A DNA stretch of 64,000 nt from the NCBI RefSeq assembly GCF_001922545.1, contig NZ_CP018744.1:62001-126000 (forward strand), given 5' to 3'. Positions 20,096 to 28,872 of the stretch are shown one piece after another. The DNA is from Borreliella garinii (GTDB taxonomy: Bacteria; Spirochaetota; Spirochaetia; Borreliales; Borreliaceae). How positions within the stretch are numbered: the stretch's first letter is position 1; every line of letters starts with the position of its first letter. The notes beneath the pieces are model-generated. The model was not told the origin of the DNA and made no database searches. It saw nothing but the letters and a program-made list of their open reading frames with translations. Position numbers and translations under genes: made by a program.

Positions 20096-20673
20096 ATATT
20101 TACCTTTTTAACATATAAATTATTATCTTTAATGTATTTTAACACACTATAAGGTAGTAAATAGCTAACAGGAAATCCATTTGCAATTCTATTTCTAATC
20201 TCTGATGAGGAGATTGGTATTATTTTATTATCTATATAAATATGCTTAAAAGAACTTTTTAGCCTCTCTTTGTAGATCCTGTGAGCAACAACAAGATCAA
20301 CAGAACTTACAATACTTTGGGGATCTTTCCATGAATCAAAATTTTGAAAAAGATCATCGCCAATGACCAAAAAAAGTTTATCGTTTTTATATTTTTTTTT
20401 AACACAGGAAATAGTATCAACGGTATAAGTTATGCCACCATTTATTATGTCACAATCATCTATTAACATTTTATCTTCATTCTCTAATGCAAGCTTTAGC
20501 ATATCTATTCTATTTTGAACACTAACATCCTCACTAATCAATTTATGAGCAGGATTACAAGTGGGAATAAAGATTACCTTATCAATATTTAATAAAAACT
20601 CTATCTCTTTGGCCAAAAAAATATGCCCAATATGAATTGGATTATAAGTGCCCCCTAATATTGCAATTCTCAT
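20080..20673 (-). CDS. nadD: Nicotinate-nucleotide adenylyltransferase
   Basis: Makes deamido-NAD from nicotinate mononucleotide and ATP. The 197-residue protein has the nucleotidyltransferase signature [11 protein letters not shown] at residues 7-17 and the C-terminal [10 protein letters not shown] motif. It is first of an overlapping trio with the LCP protein and rsfS. Length is normal. The 86 bp between obgE downstream-reading DNA and this start hold no clear element. Confidence 0.96.
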   Translation of the reverse strand: MRIAILGGTYNPIHIGHIFLAKEIEFLLNIDKVIFIPTCNPAHKLISEDVSVQNRIDMLKLALENEDKMLIDDCDIINGGITYTVDTISCVKKKYKNDKLFLVIGDDLFQNFDSWKDPQSIVSSVDLVVAHRIYKERLKSSFKHIYIDNKIIPISSSEIRNRIANGFPVSYLLPYSVLKYIKDNNLYVKKVNICERI

Positions 20674-20759
20674 TAATTATTTTTCCCTAAATTAAAAAAA
20701 TTTGGCATACAAAAACCAAGTCCTAAAAACAAAAAAGCCCACAATAAAAATCAATTTTA

Positions 20760-21746
20760 CTAAAAAGCTTTAGCCAAAATAAAAAATTCTTTAATAAGTT
20801 CATCAATCCCTCTATTCTCATAAATAGAGATACCGATAATCTTTTCTTTTCCCAGGGTCTTCATCAAGCAATTAAAATTTTTCTCAGAACTGTCCAAATC
20901 AAGCTTATTGGCAATAATAATTTTTTTTTTATTAAAAAGCTTATAGCTATAAGATTTTAATTCATTCAAAAGAATGTTATATGATTCTAAAAAATTTGCT
21001 TCAGAAATATCAATTACTAAAGCTAAAATTTTAGTTTTAGTAATATGTTTTAAAAATTTAGTCCCAAGTCCTACTCCAAAGCTAGCACCTTTAATTATTC
21101 CCGGAATATCTGCAATGATTAAATCATCATAAGAATATCTAAGTACACCAAGATGGGGAATCTTTGTTGTAAAAGGATAATTTGCGACCCTAGATTTTGC
21201 TGAAGTTATTCTATTAAGAAGAGAAGATTTGCCAGCATTGGGAAGTCCAACAAGTCCAATATCCGCCACCAAAGAAAGTTCAAGACGAACATTCAAGCTA
21301 TTGCCTGATTCTCCGGGTTGAGCAAACCTTGGCGTCCTTCTAATTGAAGTTTTAAAATTCCAATTACCAAGACCACCTCTGCCACCTTTTAAAATAACAA
21401 ATTCGTCATTTAATTTTTCAAGTCTACACAAAAGAGTTTCGTCGTTTTCATTATAAATGTCCGTATTTGGGGGAACAAAAAGAATTAAATCTTTCCCATT
21501 AGCTCCGCTTCTCTTGAAACCCATTCCAGGTCTACCATTTTTGGCACAAAGCACATGGCCATTTTTATAAGAAGATAAAGTGCGAAGATTTTCTTTCACC
21601 TTGAAAATTACACTCCCACCGCTCCCGCCATTTCCACCATCCGGACCACCCTTTGCATTAAACTTTTCTCGCAAAAAAGAAACACACCCAGAACCGCCAT
21701 TGCCCGAAATTACCGTTATACTTACAGAGTCTTTAAAGTTATACAA
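20760..21746 (-). CDS. obgE: Obg-family GTPase
   Basis: Essential GTPase of large ribosomal subunit assembly and stress control. Residues 1-158 form the glycine-rich Obg fold (SVTVISGNGGSGCVSF, GGPDGGNGGSGG). The G domain follows with GLPNAGKSS (G1), the DIPG switch (G3) and NKLD (G4). At 328 residues it lacks the C-terminal OCT domain of longer homologues, as in many bacteria. It ends the rplU-prp-rpmA-obgE run, the usual order, with a 43-bp gap after rpmA. Confidence 0.96.
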   Translation of the reverse strand: MYNFKDSVSITVISGNGGSGCVSFLREKFNAKGGPDGGNGGSGGSVIFKVKENLRTLSSYKNGHVLCAKNGRPGMGFKRSGANGKDLILFVPPNTDIYNENDETLLCRLEKLNDEFVILKGGRGGLGNWNFKTSIRRTPRFAQPGESGNSLNVRLELSLVADIGLVGLPNAGKSSLLNRITSAKSRVANYPFTTKIPHLGVLRYSYDDLIIADIPGIIKGASFGVGLGTKFLKHITKTKILALVIDISEANFLESYNILLNELKSYSYKLFNKKKIIIANKLDLDSSEKNFNCLMKTLGKEKIIGISIYENRGIDELIKEFFILAKAF

Positions 21747-21789
21747 ACTTTCTCCAATTTTTCAATTTAAGCCAAATATTATTTACATG

Positions 21790-22035
21790 CTAAATAATAT
21801 TTACATATTTTCTTCCCTTTAAAGTTTTAAACTCTACCTTGCCAGATGAAAGCGCAAATATTGTATAGTCTCTTCCAAGGCCGACGTTTTTACCCTTATG
21901 AAATTTTGTACCTCTTTGTCTAACAATTATTTCCCCAGCCTTAACAAACTGGCCACCACTTCTTTTAACTCCAAGTCGTTTAGATATAGAATCTCGTCCA
22001 TTTTTTGAACTACCACCACTTTTACTTGTTGCCAT
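21790..22035 (-). CDS. rpmA: 50S ribosomal protein L27
   Basis: An 81-residue L27 whose N-terminal tail reaches the peptidyl-transferase centre. It begins [16 protein letters not shown], the mature-type N-terminus, with no leader of the kind removed by Prp in Firmicutes. The basic core [31 protein letters not shown] is fully conserved. GGAGG lies seven bases before the ATG, and the start overlaps the prp stop by one base. Confidence 0.98.
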   Translation of the reverse strand: MATSKSGGSSKNGRDSISKRLGVKRSGGQFVKAGEIIVRQRGTKFHKGKNVGLGRDYTIFALSSGKVEFKTLKGRKYVNII

Positions 22036-22355
22036 TAATTTTCCTCCAAAACTAATTTAATATCATTAGGATATTCAAAGCACAAATCATTTATGCCTCT
22101 AATTAAAAATCTACTATAATAAAACAGACTTTCTTTGTTCAAATCCTTAAAAAAGGGCTTAAATTCTAAATAACCTCTTTTTGAATTTTTTACAATAAAA
22201 GCCTCGCCCTCAAGATCAAGAACGCTGAAAAAGGTTCTCAAAATAAAAGAAAAAGAAGAGCAGACAACATTAACATTATTCTTACTTATGGCATGACCAT
22301 TAGCTAAAAGATAAATGATTACATCGTCTTTTACTTTTACTAAAACATTAATCAA
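22035..22355 (-). CDS. prp: Prp-family cysteine protease (YsxB-like)
   Basis: A 106-residue protein between rplU and rpmA, the position of Prp (YsxB) in many bacteria. The catalytic pair is visible: His in NGHA (residue 21) and Cys in VVCSSFS (residue 32). In Firmicutes Prp trims the N-terminus of L27; the L27 here has nothing to trim, so the role must differ or the protein acts only as a ribosome-associated factor. It starts 5 bp after the rplU stop and overlaps rpmA by one base. Sequence is divergent but both catalytic motifs and the context agree. Confidence 0.85.
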   Translation of the reverse strand: MINVLVKVKDDVIIYLLANGHAISKNNVNVVCSSFSFILRTFFSVLDLEGEAFIVKNSKRGYLEFKPFFKDLNKESLFYYSRFLIRGINDLCFEYPNDIKLVLEEN

Positions 22356-22360
22356 TAAAC

Positions 22361-22672
22361 TTAAAAAACTATTTCATCAACCAAAATATAAGAATAGGTT
22401 TGTCTGTGTCCAACTTTTCGCTCACTTGATTTTCTTCTTCTATATCTGTAAGAAACAACCTTTTTATCTTTTTTATCTTCTTTATAGGTACATCTAATAA
22501 GAGAATTTGCAACATAGGGCTTTCCTATTTTAATCTCTCCATCTTTATTGATAAGTAAAACACTATTAAATTCCAGCTTATCTTTTTCAATAGGAGAAAT
22601 TTTATCTATTTTTAAAAATTCACCCTCAATAGCCTTATATTGCTTTCCATTTATTTCTACCAATGCATACAT
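22361..22672 (-). CDS. rplU: 50S ribosomal protein L21
   Basis: A 103-residue L21 beginning [17 protein letters not shown] and ending with the conserved basic block [22 protein letters not shown] lies seven bases before the ATG. It is the first gene of rplU-prp-rpmA-obgE, with a promoter match just upstream at 22692-22721. Confidence 0.98.
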   Translation of the reverse strand: MYALVEINGKQYKAIEGEFLKIDKISPIEKDKLEFNSVLLINKDGEIKIGKPYVANSLIRCTYKEDKKDKKVVSYRYRRRKSSERKVGHRQTYSYILVDEIVF

Positions 22673-22691
22673 TACATTACCTCAACTAAAC

Positions 22692-22721
22692 ATTGTAAAT
22701 TTAATAAAAAAGAAAAGTCAA
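22692..22721 (-). promoter_or_regulatory. Sigma-70 type promoter of the rplU operon
   Basis: On the minus strand TTGACT (22716-22721), an 18-base spacer, then TACAAT (22692-22697), about 20 bases before the rplU start. It lies in the 57-bp gap behind apt, so the ribosomal operon can start separately from apt. Confidence 0.62.
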
Positions 22722-22729
22722 GCATTAAG

Positions 22730-23260
22730 TTAATTGTACCTTACAAGAGAATTAACCTCATAGTCTTCAAGAATGCGTCTACCATTAATACCACAAAGCT
22801 CAATAAAACAAAAAATATCCTTAACCCTGCCCCCGGCTCTCTCTAGTAAAATTGCAGACGACTTTAAAGTTCCACCAGTAGCCAATATATCATCTATTAA
22901 AAGAATATTGGAATACATTCTAACATCATCTTTGTGTACTTCTATTTTCCCAAAGCCATATTCAAGCTCATACTCTTCGCCAAAAACCTCTCTGGGCAAT
23001 TTACCCTCTTTTCGAATTAAAACAAGAGGAAGTTGCATTTTTAAAGACAAAGGAGCACCTATTAAATACCCCCTGGACTCAACAACAGCAATGCAATCAA
23101 TCTTTTTAAGATTATAAAAAGAATATGCCTCATTTATTAATGAAGCATAAACTTCGGGTTTTAACAAAACACTAGTAATATCGTAAAAAAGAACACCCTT
23201 TTTAGGAAAATCGGGTACTTTTGCAATAAACTTATCATAATACTCTGTTTTATTTTTCAT
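22730..23260 (-). CDS. apt: Adenine phosphoribosyltransferase
   Basis: Makes AMP from adenine and PRPP, a salvage reaction important for an organism without de novo purine synthesis. The 176-residue protein has the APT motifs FPKKGVLFYDIT, VVESRGYLIGAPLS, and the PRPP-binding loop ILLIDDILATGGT near residue 125. Length and motifs are standard. It follows the DUF2147 gene by 62 bp and precedes rplU on the same strand. Confidence 0.96.
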   Translation of the reverse strand: MKNKTEYYDKFIAKVPDFPKKGVLFYDITSVLLKPEVYASLINEAYSFYNLKKIDCIAVVESRGYLIGAPLSLKMQLPLVLIRKEGKLPREVFGEEYELEYGFGKIEVHKDDVRMYSNILLIDDILATGGTLKSSAILLERAGGRVKDIFCFIELCGINGRRILEDYEVNSLVRYN

Positions 23261-23322
23261 AACCTACTTATCCCATCTATATGTTTGTGTATTTTTCAAA
23301 ATAGTAAAACCAAAAGCCAAAT

Positions 23323-23883
23323 TTACTTTTTTAAAGGAGGCGCTGGAACAAGATTAACTAAGTCTACTTTTGGTATTTCATCAGCTTCGGCTCTTGTCCA
23401 AATTTTACTTCTGCCAAAAATCCAAACTTTCCCCCTGGTGATAAGATTCCCAGTTTTACTGTCAACGCTCATCTCAGAATTATAAATTTTACCGTTTTTA
23501 GGATCTATTATTTTGCCTCTATCCCATTTTTTAGAAGAAGGAGAATACTTAAGACCCCACATAAAATCAAGACCCTCTATTGCAAGATTTTCAAACCCAA
23601 CCACAGTATCTCCTGAGGGATTTTCGGCATTATATTTTTTACCATCTTTTATTATGGTTAAAATTCGCCCATAAACTTCTCCATTATATTTATAAACATA
23701 AATAATAGAATTTTTTATATTGCTCACATCATTATAACCAACCCAATACCCTAAAACTTCGTTTCTAGAATCAAGGTTTTCAGCCTTATTAATAATTTCC
23801 TTTTCATTTGTATTTTCTAAATTTGCAAATAAAAACATTGCAAAACAAAAAAAAAGAAAAAACTTTGACAAAATCTTGTTCAT
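23323..23883 (-). CDS. DUF2147-family secreted protein
   Basis: A 186-residue protein with a signal peptide (about 3-21, FFLFFCFAMFLFANLE) and a DUF2147 (COG4731) domain: VLGYWVGYNDVSN, YNGEVYGRILTI, the GLDFMWGLKY segment and a C-terminal VWIFGRSKIWTR. Family members are small exported beta-barrel-like proteins of unknown activity. ATG at 23883 is five bases after AAGGAG; a TTG three bases earlier is less well placed. It is transcribed away from the flagellar genes, with 253 bp between the two starts that must hold both promoters. Confidence 0.85.
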   Translation of the reverse strand: MNKILSKFFLFFCFAMFLFANLENTNEKEIINKAENLDSRNEVLGYWVGYNDVSNIKNSIIYVYKYNGEVYGRILTIIKDGKKYNAENPSGDTVVGFENLAIEGLDFMWGLKYSPSSKKWDRGKIIDPKNGKIYNSEMSVDSKTGNLITRGKVWIFGRSKIWTRAEADEIPKVDLVNLVPAPPLKK

Positions 23884-24136
23884 CAAATCTCCTTAAAACT
23901 AATAATTCTAAATAATAGCTCTTTTTTTAAATTACTCATTTAAGATGGCTAATTTAAAAATTAGTCGCAAACATCATTATACAACTTATTCTATAATTTT
24001 GATTATCAAGATAAAAATCTAAACAAAAACTAGATAAAAAAATACAAAATTAAGCAAAAACAATAGGTCAATTAATTGTTATATAAGATAATTAATGCTA
24101 GTATTAATAAAGTTAATTGTCTTTAAGGATTTGATC

Positions 24137-24985
24137 GTGGTAAGAGGAATTTATACAGCTGCTAGCGGAATGATGGCAGAAAGACACAAGCTTGACGTAG
24201 TGTCAAATAATTTAGCAAATATAGATCTCATTGGATACAAAAAAGATTTATCCATTCAAAAAGCATTTCCAGAAATGCTAATAAGAAGACTAAACGATGA
24301 TGGCCTTTATAAATTTCCCAAAGGACATCTTGAAACAGCTCCTATTGTAGGTAAACTGGGAACAGGAGTTGAAGAAAATGAAATATATACACTATTTGAA
24401 CAAGGCCCATTAAAAACTACTAGCAACCCATTAGATTTAGCGCTAACTGATCAAGGATTTTTTGTAATACAAACTTCAGATGGAGAGAGATATACAAGAA
24501 ATGGTTCTTTTACTATTGGGAAAGAGGGAATCCTTGTTACAAAGAGCGGATTTCCTGTTCTAGGAGAAAAAGGATATATATATCTTAAAAAGAATAATTT
24601 TAAAATAACACCTCAAGGACAAATCTTCCACAATTCAAGCTTTGAATCAAACCCTAAAAGACTTGTTAGCGAGCATGAAAATTCTTGGGAAAATTATGAG
24701 CTGCTTGATACAATCAGAATTGTAAATTTTGAAAATCCCAGATTTCTCAAAAAACAGGGAAATTCTTTATGGGTTGACACAAAAACATCTGGCAAGGCAC
24801 AAGAAATTGATATATCATTAAGGCCTAAAATAGAAACAGGGGCACTTGAAGCTTCCAATGTTAATGCTGTGAAAGAAATGGTTTTAATGATTGAAATCAA
24901 CAGAGCTTACGAAGCTAATCAAAAAACAATACAAACTGAAGACAGCCTTTTAGGGAAGTTAATAAATGAAATTGGAAAATATTAA
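24137..24985 (+). CDS. flhO: Flagellar basal-body rod protein FlhO/FlgF
   Basis: Proximal or intermediate rod protein of the periplasmic flagellum. The 282-residue protein has the rod-family N-terminus GIYTAASGMMAERHKLDVVSN(N)LAN and a C-terminal EASNVNAVKEMVLMIEINRAYEANQK block. The frame extends upstream to 24095, but GTG at 24137 has AAGGA seven bases before it and gives the normal N-terminus. It is first of five flagellar genes on this strand, 12 bp before flgG. I recall the B31 names FlhO (BB0775) and FlgG (BB0774). Confidence 0.94.
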   Translation: MVRGIYTAASGMMAERHKLDVVSNNLANIDLIGYKKDLSIQKAFPEMLIRRLNDDGLYKFPKGHLETAPIVGKLGTGVEENEIYTLFEQGPLKTTSNPLDLALTDQGFFVIQTSDGERYTRNGSFTIGKEGILVTKSGFPVLGEKGYIYLKKNNFKITPQGQIFHNSSFESNPKRLVSEHENSWENYELLDTIRIVNFENPRFLKKQGNSLWVDTKTSGKAQEIDISLRPKIETGALEASNVNAVKEMVLMIEINRAYEANQKTIQTEDSLLGKLINEIGKY

Positions 24986-24997
24986 GGAGCATGTTTT

Positions 24998-25795
24998 ATG
25001 ATGAGAGCATTATGGACAGCAGCAAGTGGAATGACTGCACAACAATACAATGTAGACACAATTGCCAATAATCTTTCAAATGTAAATACTACAGGATTTA
25101 AAAAAATAAGAGCAGAATTTGAAGATTTGATTTATCAAACCCAAAACAGAGCAGGAACTCCTGCAACTGAAAATACTTTAAGGCCGCTCGGGAATCAAGT
25201 TGGCCACGGAACAAAAATCGCTGCTACTCAGAGAATATTTGAACAAGGAAAAATGCAATCCACCAATTTACTCACTGATGTTGCTATTGAAGGAGATGGA
25301 TTTTACAAAATTCTTCTGCCTGATGGAACTTATGCATATACTAGAGATGGATCATTTAAAATCGATTCTAATCGAGAACTTGTAACAAGCCAAGGATACA
25401 AGGTATTGCCCAATATATTCTTCCCAGAAGAATATATCCAAAACTCAATTACAATATCTGAACAAGGAATAGTATCGGTAAAAATTGATAACAGCAACGA
25501 ACCAATAGAACTTGGACAAATTGAAATCTCAAGATTTGTTAATCCTGCAGGACTAAGTGCCATTGGTAGCAATTTATTCAAAGAAACAGCCGGATCAGGC
25601 CAAGAAATAACAGGAATACCAGGAAGTGAAGGCATGGGAATACTAAGACAAGGTATTCTTGAGATGTCAAATGTATCTATTGCTGAAGAAATGGTAACAA
25701 TGATAGTAGCTCAAAGGGCTTATGAAATAAACTCAAAGGCTATTCAAACTTCTGACAATATGTTAGGAATTGCAAATAATTTAAAAAGGCAATAA
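24998..25795 (+). CDS. flgG: Flagellar distal rod protein FlgG
   Basis: Forms the distal rod that joins basal body and hook. 265 residues, opening MMRALWTAASGMTAQQYNVD with the ANNLSNVNTTGFKK motif, and ending in the conserved SNVSIAEEMVTMIVAQRAYEIN(S) helix. GGAG precedes the ATG by eight bases. Its stop codon lies one base before the proposed start of flgA, pointing to translational coupling. Confidence 0.98.
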   Translation: MMRALWTAASGMTAQQYNVDTIANNLSNVNTTGFKKIRAEFEDLIYQTQNRAGTPATENTLRPLGNQVGHGTKIAATQRIFEQGKMQSTNLLTDVAIEGDGFYKILLPDGTYAYTRDGSFKIDSNRELVTSQGYKVLPNIFFPEEYIQNSITISEQGIVSVKIDNSNEPIELGQIEISRFVNPAGLSAIGSNLFKETAGSGQEITGIPGSEGMGILRQGILEMSNVSIAEEMVTMIVAQRAYEINSKAIQTSDNMLGIANNLKRQ

Positions 25796-25796
25796 A

Positions 25797-26429
25797 ATAA
25801 AAAAAAAATTATTTATTGTTATTTTATTTTTCACAACAAGCTCAATTATAAGCGCTGCTCATGATTTGTGCTTCAATATTACTCCTAGTAAAGCATATTT
25901 CTTTTCAAAAAAGTATTCAAAAATATGCAACAATCAAAGCTTATCAAAAATATATATCCCGCCACATTTAACTAAAAAATCAATAATTTTTGAAATGATT
26001 TATTACATCACAAAAAATTTATCAAATGAAAATATCTATATACTTCAATTCAGCTTTGATGAATCTGAAATAAACATAGACGACAAATTTTTCAAAAAAA
26101 TAAAATTTAAAGTAAAAAGCAATAATTCATACAAAAATATTCCAATTCAAAAAACTCTGGTTTATTATGCAAAAAACTTTGAAAGTTACAAAAGACATAA
26201 TTACGTTAATATGTATATTGATATAATTGAGCCCATTGTATTTGCAAAAGAAAATCTAAAAAAAAATGAAATCCTTAATGAACATAACATCTACTTTAAA
26301 TATAAAATTAACACAATAAGGATAAATGATGTTCTCAGTCTAAATGAATTAAACAACAGTAAATATAAAGTTATACGCAAAACAAGCAAAAATGAAGAGA
26401 TAAGATTAAATAAAGTACAAAAAGAATAA
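25797..26429 (+). CDS. flgA: FlgA-like P-ring chaperone, probable non-AUG start
   Basis: Periplasmic chaperone for the FlgI ring. The C-terminal part carries the FlgA/SAF pattern: IVFAKENLKKNEILNEHNIYFK, then SLNELNNSKYKVIRKTSKNEEIRL. The longest frame with a usual start begins at TTG 25866, which would give a protein with no export signal. Upstream in the same frame lies a good signal peptide (KKKLFIVILFFTTSS then IISAA), with no ATG, GTG or TTG before it. The best start is ATA at 25797, seven bases after AAAAAGG and one base after the flgG stop. Length is then 210 residues. The start codon is inference; the upstream coding is visible. Confidence 0.75.
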   Translation: MKKKLFIVILFFTTSSIISAAHDLCFNITPSKAYFFSKKYSKICNNQSLSKIYIPPHLTKKSIIFEMIYYITKNLSNENIYILQFSFDESEINIDDKFFKKIKFKVKSNNSYKNIPIQKTLVYYAKNFESYKRHNYVNMYIDIIEPIVFAKENLKKNEILNEHNIYFKYKINTIRINDVLSLNELNNSKYKVIRKTSKNEEIRLNKVQKE

Positions 26430-26601
26430 TGTTTTATTTTATCGTCCTCAATCTAAAAATCATTAATTTTAATCTGTCTTAGTAAAAACAATATTCAACA
26501 AATCAAGAATTAATTAGCGATTTACCTAAAAAAGTTTCATTAATTGCAATAATTGATATAAAATAGTAAATATTAAGGAAATGAAATAAATAGAGTAAAG
26601 A

Positions 26602-27603
26602 ATGAACAAACTAATGTTAATGTTAATTGCATTTGCAACAACAAATCTATTCGCCCAGGCAAACAAAGCTTCAACAGAACCAAAAGCAGAACAATCACTT
26701 AACGACAAGTTGTCTGAAAGCGTAAAATTAAAAGAAATTGCAAATATTTGTCCCACAAGCACAAATTTTTTAACAGGCATTGGAATAGTAGTAGGTCTTG
26801 CCGGAAAGGGAGACTCTTTAAAACAAAAAGACCTTATAAATAAAATTTTAGAAGAAAACAATACAATAGGTGAAATAAGCCCTAATAGCATAGAAAGTAA
26901 AAATATTGCACTAGTAAGTGTAAGCCTCCAAGTAAAAGGTAATACAATCAAGGGCTCAAAACATAAAGCTCGTATTGCATCAATATTAGACTCAAAAGAT
27001 TTAACAAATGGAATACTTTTAAAAACAAATCTTAAAAATAAAGAGGGAGAAATAATAGCAATTGCATCAGGAATTATAAAGACCAATGGCAAATTAAAAG
27101 GATCTGAATACACCCTGGATATTATAATAATAAATGAAAATCAAAATGCTAGCTACAGCTATAACATAATTCTTGAAAAAGGAAATTATACATTAATAAA
27201 TAGACTTCATAAAATATTAACCTCTAAAAAAATCAACAACAAAATTAAATCAGATAGCATAATAGAAATAGAAGCAAAAAACATGAGCCTATTGGAAGAG
27301 ATTGAGAATATTAAAATAGAAACTAATCCTAAGGTACTAATAGACAAAAAAAATGGTATTATCCTAGCAAGTGAAAATGCCAAAATAGGAACTTTTACAT
27401 TTTCTATTGAAAAAGACGATCAAACTATTCTAAGTAGCAAAAATAAAACAACAATTCAAGTAAACTCAATGAAATTAAACGAATTCATATTGAAAAATTC
27501 CAACAACCTTAGCAATAAAGAATTAATTCAAATAATTCAAGCCGCAAAAAAAATCAATAAATTAGATGGAGAACTTATCTTGGAGGAAATTAATGGAAAC
27601 TAA
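26602..27603 (+). CDS. flgI: Flagellar P-ring protein FlgI
   Basis: A 333-residue secreted protein (signal about 1-17, ending LFAQA) with the FlgI pattern TNFLTGIGIVVGLAGKGDSL, ALVSVSLQVKGNTIKGSKH and ASGIIKTNG. In other bacteria FlgI forms the P ring around the rod. It lies 172 bp after flgA; that gap is AT-rich with no element I can name. The SD is weak. The 3' end overlaps flgJ by 11 bp. Confidence 0.93.
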   Translation: MNKLMLMLIAFATTNLFAQANKASTEPKAEQSLNDKLSESVKLKEIANICPTSTNFLTGIGIVVGLAGKGDSLKQKDLINKILEENNTIGEISPNSIESKNIALVSVSLQVKGNTIKGSKHKARIASILDSKDLTNGILLKTNLKNKEGEIIAIASGIIKTNGKLKGSEYTLDIIIINENQNASYSYNIILEKGNYTLINRLHKILTSKKINNKIKSDSIIEIEAKNMSLLEEIENIKIETNPKVLIDKKNGIILASENAKIGTFTFSIEKDDQTILSSKNKTTIQVNSMKLNEFILKNSNNLSNKELIQIIQAAKKINKLDGELILEEINGN

Positions 27604-27913
27604 AATTAATTCACAAAATCTAAAATTTAAAAATCAAATAAATAATTTTAAAAATCCCGTAGAAATAAAAAAATCTTTTAAAAAAAACGAAGAACTTCGA
27701 AAAGCTTCTTTAGAATTTGAGGCTATATTTATCAAGCAAATGCTTGAAAGCATGAAAAAAACTCTTAACAAAAATCAAAATCTGCTAAGCGGAGGCCAAG
27801 TAGAAGAAATTTTTGAAGATATGCTTTACGAACAAAGAGCAAAACAAATGGCACAATCTCAAAGCTTTGGAATTGCCAATTTGATTTACAATCAATTACA
27901 AAAAGATAAATAA
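27593..27913 (+). CDS. flgJ: Rod-binding protein (FlgJ N-terminal domain only)
   Basis: A 106-residue protein with the FlgJ rod-binding pattern: LRKASLEFEAIFIKQMLESMKK and GGQVEEIFEDMLYEQRAKQMA. The muramidase domain of enterobacterial FlgJ is absent, as in many bacteria. ATG at 27593 is six bases after GGAGG within the end of flgI, so the two are coupled; the longer frame from 27566 lacks this SD. It is the last flagellar gene before rpoS, and a longer rpoS transcript starting inside it has been described in B. burgdorferi. Confidence 0.88.
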   Translation: METKINSQNLKFKNQINNFKNPVEIKKSFKKNEELRKASLEFEAIFIKQMLESMKKTLNKNQNLLSGGQVEEIFEDMLYEQRAKQMAQSQSFGIANLIYNQLQKDK

Positions 27914-27955
27914 TAAATAATTCTAAAAACATCTCCCCCCAACTTAAAATTATAT

Positions 27956-27991
27956 CCAATTTAATTTTAAGATAGTCTTAAACTAAATTGG
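27956..27991. repeat. Imperfect inverted repeat over the rpoS -24 element (BosR-box-like)
   Basis: Left arm 27956-27971 (CCAATTTAATTTTAAG) and right arm 27977-27991 (CTTAAACTAAATTGG) match as an inverted repeat with one base missing and one mismatch, separated by ATAGT. The right arm shares TTGG with the RpoN -24 element. Both arms resemble the AT-rich BosR-binding direct repeat reported upstream of B. burgdorferi rpoS. Binding is inferred from that literature, not from the sequence. Confidence 0.6.
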
Positions 27992-28003
27992 CACAATTTT
28001 TGC
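27989..28003 (+). promoter_or_regulatory. RpoN (sigma-54) -24/-12 promoter of rpoS
   Basis: TGGCAC (27989-27994), five bases, then TTGC (28000-28003): an exact match to the sigma-54 consensus spacing. Transcription would begin near 28014-28016, giving a leader of about 50 bases. Established: rpoS of B. burgdorferi is transcribed from such a promoter by RpoN with Rrp2, whose gene is at 35483-36841. Confidence 0.93.
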
Positions 28004-28066
28004 ATGCAGGTTAAGTAGTAAAAAGTTAATCACAATATTCAAGAAAGGGGAGAAAAATATACGACT

Positions 28067-28867
28067 ATGAATATATTTAGCAATGAGGATTTAAACATAT
28101 ATTTAAAATCGGTAAGAGAACACAAGTTGATTACTCACGAAGAAGAAATTAAACTTGCAGGCCAAATACAAAGAGGCAACGCACAGGCAAAAAACAAGAT
28201 GATAAACGCAAATTTGCGACTTGTTTTAAAAATAATAAAAAGATATGCGGGCAAAGGACTAAAAATTGAAGACTTAATACAAGAAGGCAACTTAGGATTA
28301 ATAAGAGCTGCTGAAAAATATGATCCGAATAAAAACACTAAATTTTCAACTTATGCATCATTTTGGATCAAGCAATCGCTACAAAGAGCATTAAATACTA
28401 AAACTAGATTGGTAAAAGTCCCATACAGAAAAGAAAATCTAATACTACAAATAAACAAATATTTAACAGAAGAAGAAAAATCGCCCAAAAAAGAAGAAAT
28501 AATGAAAAGATTTAATCTATCTCCTGCTCAGTATATAAAAATTATTCCTTATCTTGAAAAAGAATATTCGCTAGATAAAGAAATAGAGGGATCTGAAAAT
28601 TCAACACTCTTGAATCTATACGAGGACAATTCTTTTAACCCTGAAATTACTCTTGAACAAGACTCAACTATAAAACATTTGAATTATGTACTTGAAACAA
28701 AATTAAATGAAAAGGAAAGATATATAATTAAAAAAAGATATAACCTAGACAATAATCCTAAAAAAAGCACCTTAAAAGACATTTCAACAGAACTTGGGAT
28801 ATCATCAGAAACTGTAAGACAAATTGAAAAAAGAGTTCTTAAAAAACTAAAAGAAGAGATAAATTAA
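28067..28867 (+). CDS. rpoS: Alternative sigma factor RpoS
   Basis: Global regulator that switches on mammalian-phase genes (e.g. ospC, dbpA) in Lyme spirochaetes. The 266-residue protein has region 2 (NANLRLVLKIIKRYAGKGL, then LIQEGNLGLIRAAEKYDP and FSTYASFWIKQSLQRAL), region 3, and the region 4 helix-turn-helix LKDISTELGISSETVRQIEKRV near the end. The nearest SD-like run GGGGAG (28047-28052) is 14 bases from the ATG, unusually far, and no in-frame start lies nearer. Translation may therefore be controlled through leader structure, as reported for the small RNA DsrA-Bb. Confidence 0.97.
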   Translation: MNIFSNEDLNIYLKSVREHKLITHEEEIKLAGQIQRGNAQAKNKMINANLRLVLKIIKRYAGKGLKIEDLIQEGNLGLIRAAEKYDPNKNTKFSTYASFWIKQSLQRALNTKTRLVKVPYRKENLILQINKYLTEEEKSPKKEEIMKRFNLSPAQYIKIIPYLEKEYSLDKEIEGSENSTLLNLYEDNSFNPEITLEQDSTIKHLNYVLETKLNEKERYIIKKRYNLDNNPKKSTLKDISTELGISSETVRQIEKRVLKKLKEEIN

Positions 28868-28872
28868 CATTG

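Noticed and set aside
22773-23117. 114-residue plus-strand frame opposite apt
   Set aside because: Antisense shadow of a well conserved gene; proline- and serine-rich composition typical of reversed coding DNA.
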